A DNA stretch of 64,000 bases from assembly GCA_004352715.1 (NCBI GenBank), contig SCFE01000073.1:1547934-1611933 (forward strand), given 5' to 3'. Shown here one piece after another: positions 22,970 through 34,608 of the stretch. Both the position numbers and the translations under genes were made by a program. Positions within the stretch are counted from its first letter, which is position 1; each line of letters starts with the position of its first letter. The notes beneath the pieces were generated by a model. It had not been told where the DNA came from. It made no database searches and saw only the letters and a list, made by a program, of their open reading frames with translations. The DNA comes from Hofstenia miamia (lineage: Eukaryota; Xenacoelomorpha; Acoela).

Positions 22970-23276
22970 AGAACTGACTGAATTAGTTAGAGCATTAGCA
23001 TATTTCGAGTAACATCTATAGTTCGAAGCGAAAATAACAACTGTTTGCATATGAGTAATACTAACAATCAACTGGGAGATAGTTAACCTAAGCATCGAGC
23101 ACACAAGTAATAAATTAAACAATTGTAATTCAATAGAGTTTAGCTTAAGCACAACATGGTTTTCACCAGTGCAGATCTTCATAGCCATTGAATAAAAGTA
23201 AATGGTATAAATGAGAATGAATTCCATCGAAATAGATTGTGGAAGAATCGAGCGTACATATATATATATATATATA

Positions 23277-24276
23277 NNNNNNNNNNNNNNNNNNNNNNNN
23301 NNNNNNNNNNNNNNNNNNNNNNNNNNNNNNNNNNNNNNNNNNNNNNNNNNNNNNNNNNNNNNNNNNNNNNNNNNNNNNNNNNNNNNNNNNNNNNNNNNNN
23401 NNNNNNNNNNNNNNNNNNNNNNNNNNNNNNNNNNNNNNNNNNNNNNNNNNNNNNNNNNNNNNNNNNNNNNNNNNNNNNNNNNNNNNNNNNNNNNNNNNNN
23501 NNNNNNNNNNNNNNNNNNNNNNNNNNNNNNNNNNNNNNNNNNNNNNNNNNNNNNNNNNNNNNNNNNNNNNNNNNNNNNNNNNNNNNNNNNNNNNNNNNNN
23601 NNNNNNNNNNNNNNNNNNNNNNNNNNNNNNNNNNNNNNNNNNNNNNNNNNNNNNNNNNNNNNNNNNNNNNNNNNNNNNNNNNNNNNNNNNNNNNNNNNNN
23701 NNNNNNNNNNNNNNNNNNNNNNNNNNNNNNNNNNNNNNNNNNNNNNNNNNNNNNNNNNNNNNNNNNNNNNNNNNNNNNNNNNNNNNNNNNNNNNNNNNNN
23801 NNNNNNNNNNNNNNNNNNNNNNNNNNNNNNNNNNNNNNNNNNNNNNNNNNNNNNNNNNNNNNNNNNNNNNNNNNNNNNNNNNNNNNNNNNNNNNNNNNNN
23901 NNNNNNNNNNNNNNNNNNNNNNNNNNNNNNNNNNNNNNNNNNNNNNNNNNNNNNNNNNNNNNNNNNNNNNNNNNNNNNNNNNNNNNNNNNNNNNNNNNNN
24001 NNNNNNNNNNNNNNNNNNNNNNNNNNNNNNNNNNNNNNNNNNNNNNNNNNNNNNNNNNNNNNNNNNNNNNNNNNNNNNNNNNNNNNNNNNNNNNNNNNNN
24101 NNNNNNNNNNNNNNNNNNNNNNNNNNNNNNNNNNNNNNNNNNNNNNNNNNNNNNNNNNNNNNNNNNNNNNNNNNNNNNNNNNNNNNNNNNNNNNNNNNNN
24201 NNNNNNNNNNNNNNNNNNNNNNNNNNNNNNNNNNNNNNNNNNNNNNNNNNNNNNNNNNNNNNNNNNNNNNNNNNNN
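23277..24276. other. Assembly gap, exactly 1000 N
   Basis: Preceded by a TA run (23,256-23,276) and followed directly by a LINE coding frame. The round size suggests a placeholder length, so distances across it are not reliable. The long frames crossing it are artefacts. Confidence 0.95.
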
Positions 24277-24720
24277 AAGGTTAAGATACTGTGGGATTTC
24301 AACATACAGACGAGCAAAGTGATAGAAGCACGGAGGCCAGACATAGTAGTGGTAGACAAAGAGAAAAGATTAGGAACAGTGATAGACATAGCAGTACCAA
24401 AGGACAGGAATGTAGAAAGCAAGGAGAAAGAGAAGATAGACATGTACAGGGAGCTGTCAGAGGAAATAGAATGGCTGTGGAAGTTAAAGAAAGTTGAAGG
24501 AGTCCCGGTAGTTGTAGGAGCACTAGGAGCAGTGAGTAAGAAGCATAAGTGATACTTGGAAGAGTTGGGAGGAGCAGTAGCACAGAAGGCAGCATTGTTA
24601 GGAACAGCTAGAGTCCTGAGGAAAGCTCTCAGACTCCCTGGGAACTGATGAGTTCCCCGAACTGAGAGGGATACCAGCATGAAGCTGTGAGATATAATAA
24701 TAATAATAATAATAATAAAT
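24277..24720 (+). pseudogene. LINE C-terminal fragment (RRPDIVVVDKEKR family) with TAA tail
   Basis: The plus frame to 24,552 reads KILWDFNIQTSKVIEARRPD, IVVVDKEKRLGTVIDIAVP, RELSEEIEWLWKLKKVEGVP and VVVGALGAVSKK. After a stop it continues as QKAALLGTARVLRKALRLPG, a 3' UTR and a TAA repeat at about 24,693-24,719. This is the C-terminus of a widespread invertebrate LINE. The 5' part is lost in the gap, so truncation cannot be judged. The copies at 8.2-8.95 kb belong to the same family. Confidence 0.8.
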
Positions 24721-24788
24721 TTATGCATTGCTAAATACAAACCACAAATATGTGAAGCACCAATCAAATAGTAAAACTGATAATCAAA

Positions 24789-25049
24789 TTAAATTCTATT
24801 TACAAATGATTTTCGAAATGCTTGTGTATGCAGCTTTGGTTGAATGAACATTTGTCTTCTTCTTAATTCATATCTATCACAACAATTACGTTTAAAATAT
24901 GGTGGAAGTGGGTGTTTATGATTGTTGAGAATACGTCTCAAGTGCTTTACGTCTTCTTCTTTGCGTATTTCAAAGATATTATATTTCGTGGATGTACATT
25001 TACGATGATCATCTTTGTTGAGATATTTTTTAATATTATTGGGAACCAT
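24789..25049 (-). pseudogene. LINE ORF2 C-terminal Cys/His-bearing tail
   Basis: 86 open codons, basic, with HLRRILNNHKHPLPPYF and KRNCCDRYELRRRQMFIQPK. It follows the RT of copy 1 and resembles the thumb/C-terminal end of CR1-like ORF2 proteins. It is absent from copy 2, which ends at about 27,670. Confidence 0.55.
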
Positions 25050-25501
25050 GCTATCACAACCATATATTGAAATCCATACTATATTTTCAATAGTGCAATT
25101 GCTTCAAAAACTTTATCACATTCCTTTTGATTTAATTATTAAACTTTAAATCCAGAAACATGTAACTAAGACGGTTATGTGCTGAACAGAGTGTTGATCC
25201 GTGGATTTGAAAAGACATATCACTTTGGAAGGTAATTCTTAGTATATTGATATTATCAACACTGAGAATTTCACTTTTTCATTACTGCATCTACAATGTG
25301 ATCGTTTGTTTAAGCTGAATTTATATATGTTTTGATTTCTCTTCATTAATTATCATGCCATTGATTTTAGCCCAATACATTGTATTTTCATATTCTACAG
25401 AAACATACTGCCTCTGTGTTTCACTGGGATCTTTGTAACAGGGAGTAATTATGTTACTATCATCTGCATATTTAAAAATTGTAGAATCTTGTGTAGTAGC
25501 T

Positions 25502-25912
25502 CTAAGATCGTCTGATAAAATAAGAAATGCAATCAGGAAATAAACTTTCAGCTAATATAGCATTCCAAATATTACAGTAGTGGGGAGACAAAATATCCCA
25601 CCAATCCCTATATATCCAATATGGTATGTTATATGGACCAGGTGCTGAACTCTTGCAATTTCGAAGTAACTGTGACACTTTATTAAGAGGTATTGAAGGC
25701 GGATTACATGATGATGGATTCACATTAGCATTATTACCTTTTATGTGTACACCTTTACTCAATATTGCCGTTTCAACAGGGAAACGTCTACAACGATTAG
25801 CTAAGATAATATTCAATTCCTTTGGGTCAAAGGCTGCTTTATCAATTTGTTTTTTGTTGCATTTTCTATGACTGTCATTATCAAATTCTTCTCCACCATT
25901 GCTTAGATCCAA
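25502..25912 (-). pseudogene. LINE RT finger blocks, copy 1
   Basis: 136 open codons. Key blocks are CNPPSIPLNKVSQLLRNCKS and SAPGPYNIPYWIYRDWWDIL (the S-x-G-P-D-x-I-P-x-W block of CR1-like RT), then LSPHYCNIWNAILAESLFPD. The frame then runs across the internal deletion and stops. Confidence 0.8.
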
Positions 25913-26411
25913 TTAAATTTTGTAGCCGCATCGTCTTTATAATTGATGCAATTTTATTAACTTTGTAATAATTTCGTTTTCTTTGTGATCTGTATTTACA
26001 TTTAAGTTTATATTTAATCTTGGCATTCATCCATAAGGGATCTTTACCAGACATTGTCACATTCCGAATTGGAAAAGAGTTTTCAAAGCGCCAATTTATT
26101 TTATTTTCAAACATTCCTAAAGCATCTCCAGGACTTAATTGATATATGTACATCATCAAAATTCATAGAGGATATTAGTCTATCAAATTCAGCTTTAAAT
26201 TTATAGGAAGTGTCACGAAAGCATTCTTTCCATCTGTTAGGCTTACATTTATTTATTGGATTAAGCTTGAGGGCTAAATTATCAGTTGAAATCTTCATTT
26301 GGTACATTAGATATAAGATGAGGATTGTTGAATATAATTAGATCAAGCCTGGCATTTCCACGTGTTGGAGGTGACTCCAGAACAACTAACTCAGTACAGC
26401 TTAAAATGTCG

Positions 26412-26882
26412 TCAAACAAAAAAGTTGTGTACTTGGTGATAGATATTTACAATTTCGACATATTTAGTACTAATGTGTTCTGTTATTTCATCCTTAGTAT
26501 GAAATGCTTTTGATGATGTTGGAGGATAATAAGTGCCGTTTATCACGATATGTATTTCAGATCGAGGCATATCTATCTTAATCCAAATTGTCTCAAAACT
26601 AGATGAGCATTTAATGAGATATGAATTGAGATATTCCTTAACATAGATCATAACTCCTCCGCCACCATAAGGTTTAGAACATTTCTTTTTCTTACAGATA
26701 CAGGTATATCTGTCATTTCTAAAAATTTTATATCCATCAATGTGTACAAAACTATTAGGAATGTTGGATTTCAAAAAAGTTTCTGTACCCACACATACAA
26801 TATTTGTACTGATGATTTTCCGAACAGAATAAGCAATGTGTATTTGCTTTACAAACTTTGGCTTTATGACCAAATCGGCCAC
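26412..26882 (-). pseudogene. LINE APE-type endonuclease N-terminal half, copy 1
   Basis: 156 open codons. ETFLKSNIPNSFVHIDGYKI is the E-T-W/F-L active-site block. RNDR...GGGGVMIYVKEYL is the R-x-x-R-x-G-G-G-V block. NGTYYPPTS is the Y-x-P-P block. All are typical of CR1/Jockey endonucleases. The C-terminal GDFN block was not located. Confidence 0.75.
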
Positions 26883-27176
26883 AATTTGTATATAAGAAGA
26901 TATTTATTCTATCATATACTGTGCATGAACGCATTCCTATTATTAATCGACAACTTTGCTGCTAAATAAAGTTACGTACATCCAGGGTTATTTTACAGAC
27001 TAAGTTATTGTGAGAGTGGCTTACGTAACTGAAGAGAATATCAAATTTAGCATTGTCATTAGCTTGCAAATAATCATTTAATTTCGGATTATATATATTC
27101 ATATACAGATATATAGTTAGCAAGTATTCATAAAGTATATATATATATATATATATAATATATATATATATATATA

Positions 27177-27669
27177 AACTTCAGTCATGCACATTGTATG
27201 GAAGTGCTAAAAAATATTTATATGCTGGTTCATCACTGCTAGTATCAATTGTTTCTGATGACATTAAGAAATTTTTTTATTTCTAATATTTTCATTGTCT
27301 GTCCAAATTTGTACACATTGTGACTTAATCACTTAAATTTTTAACTAAATTTATAATATTTAATGACATATTTTTGTTGAAAACATTTTAATTAGATTGG
27401 TTTACGAATTATGACATTGAAATCATGCAAATGCTTGTTTCTTGTGAAGCTATATTATGATTTGTGAATAGCTCAAATTTAAATATTTTCACCGTATTCT
27501 CTAATTTTCTAATTTTGTCAAGGTTGCTTCAATACAAAATTATACAAATATTTAGACCAAATTAATTTTGAGATAACGAAAAAGTTTAGTTTAGTAAACC
27601 AAGGTATTCAAGGATAAGTATAAATTCATATCTCAATGAAACTCTAGTTTCTACATGTATACAATTGTA
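27177..27669. other. Non-coding spacer with (TA)n
   Basis: A TA run (27,136-27,176, with one interruption) lies between the two LINE copies. The spacer shows no frame of interest. Confidence 0.6.
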
Positions 27670-27827
27670 CACATTGTGTCACGAATATTAGTGAGAACCT
27701 TGCTATCACAACCATATATTGAAATTCCATACTTTATTTTCGCTAATGCAATTGCTTCAAAAACTTTATCACATTCCATTGATTGTAGTTATTATACTTT
27801 AAATCCAGAAACATGTAACTAAGACGA

Positions 27828-28034
27828 TTAAGTGCTGAACAGAGTGTTGATCCGTGAATTTGAAAAAAACATATCACTTTGGAAAGTAATTCCGAGTATA
27901 TTGATGCTATCAACACTTGAGAATTTCACTTTTTCATTACTGCATCTACAATGTGATCGTTTGTTTAAAATTAATTTTTTATGTTTTGATTTCTTTTCAT
28001 TAATTATCATGCCATTGATTTTAGCCCAGCACAT
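27828..28034 (-). pseudogene. LINE RT segment after the catalytic box, copy 2
   Basis: 68 open codons: CWAKINGMIINEKKSKHKKL then SVDSINILGITFQSDM. These are the N-x-x-K-[ST]K and LG[IV]xF blocks downstream of the catalytic Asp pair in CR1-like RTs. Confidence 0.7.
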
Positions 28035-28687
28035 TATATTTTGATATTCTACAGAAACATACTGCCTTTTTGTTTCACTGGGATCTTTGTTACAGGGAGT
28101 AATTACGTTACTATCATTTGCATATTTAAAAATTGTAGAATCTTGTGTAGTAGCTCTGAGATCGTCTGATAGAATAAGAAATACACTGGGTCCACCGCGG
28201 GTACCTTGTGAGCATCCTAGATCAATATCTATTAGTTCTTGTAGTACACCATTCCATAATAAACTTTCTTTTCTCTCAGTGAAGAAACTGAAAAATCATT
28301 TCTGCAAATATGGATTTTCAATGAATTTTTTGGATTTTTCAAAAACAATTTCTTGTTTAACTTTATCAAAAGCTTTGCTGAAGTCAATACTTAAGCAGTG
28401 AACTGCATCACATTGTTGTCTATCCAGAATATACAAAATATTATGATGAAAACTTAGTAGAAAATCAATAGTATTTGATAAGCAAATTGATATTCATCAA
28501 CTTTTTCATATAATGTGTTAGATATAAACATTTCATGCACAGATTTTTCAAAAATCCTTGATATAATTAGCGTTACTGATATGACTCGGATATGTTCTGG
28601 AACATTTGATATATTTTCTTTAGGTATAGACACTATAAAGGCAATTTTATATGAATCACGAAATAAACCTTCAGCTAATAAAGCATT

Positions 28688-29005
28688 TCAAATATTACAG
28701 TAGTGGGGAGACAAAATATCCCACCAATCCCTATATATCCAATATGGTATGTTATATGGACCAGGTGCTGAACTCTTGCAATTTCGAAGTAACTGTGACA
28801 CTTTATTAAGAGGTATTGAAAGCGGATTACATGATGATGGATTCACATTAGCATTATTACATTTTATGCGTACACCTTTACTCAATATTGCCGGTTCAAC
28901 ATGGAAACGTCTACAACGATTAGCTAAGATAATATTCAATTCCTTTGGGTCAAATGCTGCTTTATCAATTTGTTTTTTGTTGCATTTTCTCTTCTTCTCC
29001 ACCAT
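28688..29005 (-). pseudogene. LINE RT finger blocks, copy 2
   Basis: 105 open codons, nearly identical to the copy 1 segment (25,502-25,912), with the same SAPGPYNIPYWIYRDWWDIL block. Differences such as ETAIL/EPAIL are single substitutions. The short linker to the N-terminal part has lost about 24 nt relative to copy 1. Confidence 0.75.
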
Positions 29006-29484
29006 TACTTAGATCCAATTGAATTTTGTAGCCACATCGTTTTATAATTGATGTAATTTTAGTAACTTTGTAATAATTCCGTTTTTTTGTGATCTGTATC
29101 TACATCTAAGTTTAAATTTACTCTTGGCATTCATCCATAAGGGATCTTTATCAGATATTGTCACAATTGGAAAAGAGTTTTCAAAGCACCAACTTATTTT
29201 ATTTTCAAACAGTTCTAAAACATCTGCAGGACTTAATTGATATACATCATCAAAATTCATAGAGAATATTAGTCTATCAAATACAACTTTAAACTTATAG
29301 GAAGTATCACGAAAAGATTCTTTCCATCATATTTATTGGATTAAGCTTGAGGGCTAAACGATCTTCATTTGGTATGACGATACATTAGATATAAGATGAG
29401 GATTATTGTATATATATTAATATATATATAGGTCATATTAATATGAACACCAACGTTTTAATGAATTTTGGGCTTTTATTAATG

Positions 29485-29730
29485 CAGTCACCAGCCTCTT
29501 TCTCACTCAATTTATCCATTAACCAGTTTTCTTGCTGATGCTGAAAAATTCATGTGGGTTCTCAGCACCCCATATGCGAGTGCTAAGTTTGTTAACTTTG
29601 CCATCTAAGTGGAAAGTTGCCTCATCGTTATAAACATCCGGTCGTCAAGATGAGCTAACTTATCAGTGTCTTTAAACTGCTGGACTAACTGTAGCTCGTA
29701 AGGCGTCATGTGCAATTGTTTTCATTCAGA
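29485..29730 (-). pseudogene. IS630/mariner-type transposase fragment (DEATFHLDGKVNK)
   Basis: Minus-strand frames give TPYELQLVQQFKDTDKLAHL, then, after a one-base shift, VYNDEATFHLDGKVNKLSTR and IWGAENPHEFF. The D-E-A-T-F-H-L-G-x-V-N-x-x-N-x-R-I-W-G run is the first catalytic-Asp region of a DDE transposase family close to Tc1/mariner and IS630 that is common in arthropods and other invertebrates. The fragment ends at about 29,485; the remaining catalytic acids were not seen. Confidence 0.7.
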
Positions 29731-29929
29731 TGCGCCAAACAGTTGTTTTAGAACACTGAAGTTCCCTACTGGCTCTTCTTATAGCTTATGGGGTAACCTA
29801 ACTTCTTTCCCATATAGAATGAGCCCCATCTTGTATAAATGTTGTCACATTTTCCCATTTCCTAAGTTGTGGAAGCAATTTAGTTTGCAAAACATCTACA
29901 TTTTTTATTGCATTCATGATCCCTTCACA

Positions 29930-30110
29930 AGTATGTAGACAACTTACACTTTTTCCACTTATGACACCCCAAATCATTATTTTAAGAGGTACTTTACTGA
30001 TTCCTTAAAAGATTTTGGTGTTCTAGGCTGATTTCAACACGTTGCTAAGACCTAGATGTTACAATAAATGTGCTTTCATCAAAAAATGCAATAGATTGTC
30101 ACTGCTCCTT
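29930..30110 (-). pseudogene. Tc1-like transposase fragment (FFDESTF)
   Basis: Minus-strand frame AFFDESTFIVTSRS followed by QRVEISLEHQ and, after a shift, NNDLGCHKWKKCKLSTYL. The F-x-DE-S-x-F block with a later W-G-C-like segment is the first catalytic Asp region of Tc1-family transposases. It lies upstream of, and differs from, the IS630-type fragment, so two DNA transposons are scrambled together here. Confidence 0.55.
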
Positions 30111-30114
30111 AGTC

Positions 30115-31420
30115 AATTAGTTGTATTTATGTGCAAATGAAAGTCTTTTTTTCTTTATTGCTGCTAGTTTTTGCAGTTTTCTTACTTACTGATTTAAACT
30201 CAAATGAATCCAGCTTGCTCCTTACAGTCCCAACAAAATGTCATTTCTCTGATGGTTAATTAACTCTTGAATTCGTAAGGCAGAGGCATTAGGAATTTTA
30301 ATAACATTTTTTTGAAAATCCTGCAAATTTTTACAGGTAGCATAATATATATCAAATGCAGAATATGGTAGCAATGGCAAAAGCCCTGCTCAAAGTAGAA
30401 TACTCACGACTTAACAGCATATTTTTCAGGCGATTCAGGAAAATGTATTGATCTAGAGTAGAGATTCAATTCCATATTAAATATTTTTTTAAGAATAAGT
30501 TGTCTAGAACATACTAAACATATGCACTGTATAAATATCAAACTAAAATGGACGTGAGTGTTCTTTGCCTCTTCCTGGCTAAGAGAATTCAATACGGGCG
30601 TATAACATCAAGCTTACACGGGTATTATTCGAAAGTTTTTAAGCGTTCCTCACCAAAATGCTTCAATGAAGCAACATTCATTTTCGTTATAAACCGTTGT
30701 TCTTGCTAACTTCGATTTTCACATGCTTCCATTAAATATTCCTTTTTTAATTTATCGAGCATTTGATGTTGAGCATCGTCTCTTATTTTCTGAAATATTT
30801 TTAGTTGCTTTTTTACATTCTTAATTTGGACAAAAGCTCATATAGAAATGTTCTAATATCTATGAACAGAATTACAATTCTGTAAATGAGACAATTATGA
30901 CTGATTGCTTTGATCAGCGAAGTTCCTGGTGTATATATATACATATACCTAATGCCAGAGACCATTAGAAAGTTATGATCTCTGAATTCAAAAATCATAT
31001 TCATTTTACTAATCAGAACAAGTTTATTAAATACTACATATTAAACTAACTAACATATTAAAGTCTGCTTTGCAAAAAAACTTCCTTGAGATTTTTTTAG
31101 AAGAATCGATAAACATTCTCGATTGCATCCTATTTCCGAACTTGTAATACAATCAAATCATCAGTATTGCAAAATAGAGTGAATAAATTTCATCTAGCAG
31201 GAATTTTATTATTACCTAGCATTATTACCTTGAATTCAGATCAAAATAATACTGTTTCTGATGTCAGTATACATTTTTCTTGAAGCTGCAGGCTGCTTTG
31301 TACTTGTTAGAGCACTAAACGAAATTTTTTATTTATAACTATAAAAATCAGACACCACCTAATAAAGCATCCAGGATTTAAAATTTAACATTCAAAATGT
31401 TCTTAACCTTAAAAAGCCTG
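30115..31420. other. No gene seen
   Basis: AT-rich sequence with frames of at most 63 codons (30,404-30,592; 30,813-31,004) and no motif. Confidence 0.45.
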
Positions 31421-31421
31421 T

Positions 31422-31500
31422 GGATTTTTAAAATTTTTTTATGATCCTATAAAAAAATTTTAAATGCTTATAGCTCAAAAACTATTAATGGAGTGCTCAA
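31422..31500. repeat. Copy of the tatagctcaaaaac box
   Basis: Same box as 20,338-20,412. A GC-richer inverted word (aggcgtgccgt...gcgcga, about 31,580) matches, in reverse, the gcgcacggcacgcct word at 20,445, so these repeats have been rearranged relative to each other. Confidence 0.75.
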
Positions 31501-31641
31501 TCTGAAAGGACCACATGATAGAGGAGACTTTTCTTTTTCTATTTTGTTCTAAATCCGCGCATTGTCCTTGTCCCATCGAGGCGTGCCGTTGCGCGAAGTC
31601 TCCATTCACAGAGATCTTTGGACGCGTTTGGAATTAAAATT

Positions 31642-32661
31642 CAAATACATTACATTTTGAAATTACAACTACGTTATATACAGCATGCTTGAATATATTT
31701 TAAGAATTAAGTAAAATGTAAAGCTTAATCTATAACAAATTCATATTTTCAAAATAATTTAGTTTAAGAAATGCGGTGTTTCTATAAACGTATAATGAGC
31801 CTTTGATAAAATTTGATAAAATTTCCTAATTGATGTAGATGGTTATAAACTTTCTATACGTATCTAGAATTTCTAGGCTGTGTTTCATTATTTCTTTATT
31901 AAATCAAATTCTTCTAGATGGAGATGAAATTTCAATTACATTTACTGTCCTTTGTAATTTTCATATTTTCATTATTTTTTCTCAAGTGGTATTGTAGTTC
32001 TTCTAATGGCTTATACATAGGTATTTTGACAAATGCTTTTATTTGGACTTAACTTATGAATATAATTATGAATATTATAAACTCACTAGTAAATGATCTG
32101 TTTTACATTGTTAGCATAACTTTCTAAAATTTATGCAATGCAAAATTGTGAAGAATGGGGTTGTCTCAAAATATTTTAATATTTTTGTTAAAACATCATG
32201 TAGTTTTCATAATGCTTAACTTTAAACAGGCTGGTGATTTTTAAAAAAATTTAAACCCTTATAGCTCAAAAACAGTTAATATTGTCTGCCTTCGGCGCGG
32301 CGACCTCTGACTTTGGGCACCCTCAATGAAATTCGAAGATCTTTGCACATATTAAGACACAGTCAAAGTTCTTTTTTGCCTCCAGGGTTTCAAAACCATC
32401 TAAATACATTAACAATAAGGATAGAGAGAATTAAATCTTTTTCAAAAATTCGAAAATTTCAAAGAAAACTTGTTAATCTATTCAACAATCTCTTCCACAG
32501 CAATAAGCTTTAATAAACAGTTTTAACATTGCATTGATGTATGTTCTCCAATAGACCTACCCATGTCCCAAGATTTTCAAATTTAGAAATAGGCTTGGAG
32601 AAAATTCTTTGTAAATGTGGAGAAACATTTTGTCCTTTAAAACGGACGCTAGGCTGTTTAA
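31642..32661. repeat. 1 kb dispersed repeat, copy 2
   Basis: Aligns with 19,755-20,812 across its full length with scattered substitutions and small indels. No conserved open frame. Confidence 0.85.
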
Positions 32662-32664
32662 TAC

Positions 32665-33425
32665 TAAAACGGCCAAGTTTGTCAAATTGACATCAAATTA
32701 GAATTTTGTTGTGTATGCATTCATTAAAAACAACAGCAGGTATATTCACCACCAAATAAACTGATAATCCATTTGAATTTGCATGGGTAATTTTTTTTAT
32801 TATTTTACATAATGCTCTATTTTGAAATGCTGCATGAAAAAGAATCATAAGAAGTAATGTCCCTTCTATTGTTAAGGTTAAATCACTTGGAAAACTCCTT
32901 GCCCTTAAAGATGTTCTGAAACGCATTTGAGTGGTTTTGCTTCTTAATTTTCTATTTTTTCTAAAATCATTAAATCATTCTTTGTTATCTAGATGTAAAT
33001 TTGCAAAAATCTGCTCAGAGTTATGCATTGTGTCTAAATAATGACACAGTGGATTCTTTATTTTTTTGTTCTATAAATAGTCTGTCATTTATTTTTAGCT
33101 CAGTTTTTACAATTTCAATGGTAATCAGTTTTCAATATTTAAGCAATTGTTTTTTTAAATAAACATGATATTATATTTGTGTTTGAAATGAATTTTTGAT
33201 ACTATTTTCATTGGTACTTAATTGATAAGTTCTTGAAATTGTATCCAATATTTTTCCATTTTCAATCTTAATTATTTGGATTTAAATTACAAGTTTCTGT
33301 TTTAGTCACTCTTTCAGTTGCAATAATTTAATCGGTTGACGAATGCCAATAACTTTCTTATAATTGTTTTGTTTGCTCTTACAAATGCTTGACATCACAA
33401 TAATTGCGCATATCATACAGAAAAC
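32665..33425. other. No confident gene
   Basis: The minus frame 32,693-32,926 (77 codons) is not recognised. The rest is AT-rich. Confidence 0.4.
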
Positions 33426-33429
33426 TAAA

Positions 33430-33640
33430 GTAGCGTTCAAACCTACAACTTTGTTCACAAATCTTTTGAATTTAATGAGGTTTTCACAGAAGGTGGAAGT
33501 GTGGACGCAAAGAAAAATTTGTGAACAAAATTTTTTCGGAGTTAGATCCATTCTACTTTAACTGACAACTTTTTGGGAGATCATTAGGTTGACAACAAAG
33601 TTGTAAGTGTGAACGAGAAAAAATTTTGTTGCACACTTTA
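33430..33640. repeat. MITE-like foldback (cgttca-ac-tacaactttgtt arms)
   Basis: gcgttcaaacctacaacttt at about 33,433 is matched in inverse by aaagttgtaagtgtgaacga at about 33,600-33,620. An internal gtggaagtgtggac and gtgaacaaaattttttcgg form a second, inner relative of the arm. The hydrophobic 81-codon frame on the minus strand here is a by-product of the repeat. Confidence 0.6.
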
Positions 33641-34600
33641 CAAAATAAATTCTGAGTGTTTATCGTGAACATAAGAATTAATTATACAATCAGAGTATGT
33701 TGTAAATTTATTACTTCCCTTGGAATGTGCAATTCGTTTATTTAAAACTAAAATAATTAAAAACATTATTCCGTCTCTGGATAATTTATTTACTCGTTCA
33801 TTTCATTAATAAGCATGCGTTGGATCGATCAGAAACCCAATTAATACTGTGCTGGTAGTTACATCAAGTCTATAATTGGGTGAAATATTTTTTCGCAGAT
33901 AACGTTGTGTCTGCACAAGTAATGTCCAATTATCAGAAGTTATTTGCAAACATTCTATTAATATTTCTGAATCATTGCTCATCAACAAACGCAATTCTTC
34001 AAAACTAACAACAGAATTATTTTTGGCGCTTAGTATTTACTAAATTGCATTTGAAATTATGTCGTTTCCAATCTTTAAGTAAGTTGATGGTTTTGTTGGA
34101 ATTACCACACTTTGAATCATTTCGCTTGCCTACGTTAAATTACTATTCCAACAAACTTTGTACTTTCATTAATCGTTTCTAAATAAATTTTAGAATAAAT
34201 TATATTCAAAATAGGTCAAAATATCGTCATTAGATACATGTCTATAAGAAAACTATACACCCACAATAACTGTTTTTTACAATATAGACAATAAATTAAA
34301 TCCTGAAATCCCTGTTAGCAAACAAAAATTTTGGCGTCAAAATTTTTTAGCAACCATCTAGGTGCATATAGTTATATTGTCTTTTTGTTAATTAAGTGAA
34401 ATCATTTTGACCGAACCTAATTTAGAAATAAAATATATGGGTTTTTGATAATTTTAATTGAATCTAAAGAAACATTGTGAAAACGCTTTAACCGTGAATG
34501 CAATAAAACTTTGTTGTGGATCTCTTAATTTCCAAAAACTTGTGAAGATATTGTAGGTTTGAACTCTACTTAGTACACTCAATAATTACTCAAGACAATA
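33641..34600. other. No gene seen; one gcaaacaaaaattttggcg word
   Basis: AT-rich. The sequence at about 34,318-34,360 resembles the arms of the foldback at 16.94 kb. No frames of note. Confidence 0.4.
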
Positions 34601-34608
34601 GGCGGAAT
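34601..34608. repeat. 8-bp target-site duplication, left copy
   Basis: ggcggaat here and at 36,229-36,236, directly flanking the inverted termini of the element between them. Confidence 0.85.

Larger units (their letters stand above)
24789..26890 (-). mobile_element. CR1/Jockey-like LINE, copy 1, with internal deletion
   Basis: Minus-strand order: endonuclease (26,882-26,412), linker (26,307-25,881), RT fingers (25,912-25,510), palm with YADD (25,470-25,459), C-terminus (25,049-24,789). The palm is joined to the fingers by a deletion near 25,530 that removes the A box and PQG block still present in copy 2 at about 28,180-28,660. Short flanking words (gaaat / gaaat) are shared at the junction. 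Several frameshifts confirm that it is dead. Confidence 0.8.
27670..29412 (-). mobile_element. CR1/Jockey-like LINE, copy 2 (truncated at both ends)
   Basis: Nearly the same sequence as copy 1 where they overlap (25,055-26,330), same orientation, but retaining about 0.5 kb of RT lost from copy 1. The PQG box reads CSQGTRGGPSVF at about 28,185-28,222. The catalytic box is YAND (28,113-28,124), losing the second Asp. It lacks the endonuclease and stops at a TA-rich stretch near 29,412. The 3' end stops at about 27,670, before the region matching 24.8-25.05 kb. Confidence 0.8.

Noticed and set aside
23000-23227. Hydrophobic minus-strand frame just upstream of GPCR exon 1, considered as a TM2-TM3 exon
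   Set aside because: It lacks TM2 (LAxxD) and TM3 (Cys, DRY) signatures and lies 5' of the TM1 exon, so it cannot supply the missing segment.
24299-24595. Minus-strand Leu-rich 98-codon frame
   Set aside because: Antisense shadow of the plus-strand LINE C-terminus.
22712-24767. Very long open frames of 171 to 534 codons across the N regions
   Set aside because: They exist only because N runs contain no stop codons. The flanks translate (TA)n and LINE 3' sequence.
33306-33551. Minus-strand 81-codon frame with a hydrophobic segment
   Set aside because: Overlaps the foldback repeat at 33.43 kb and has no family signature.
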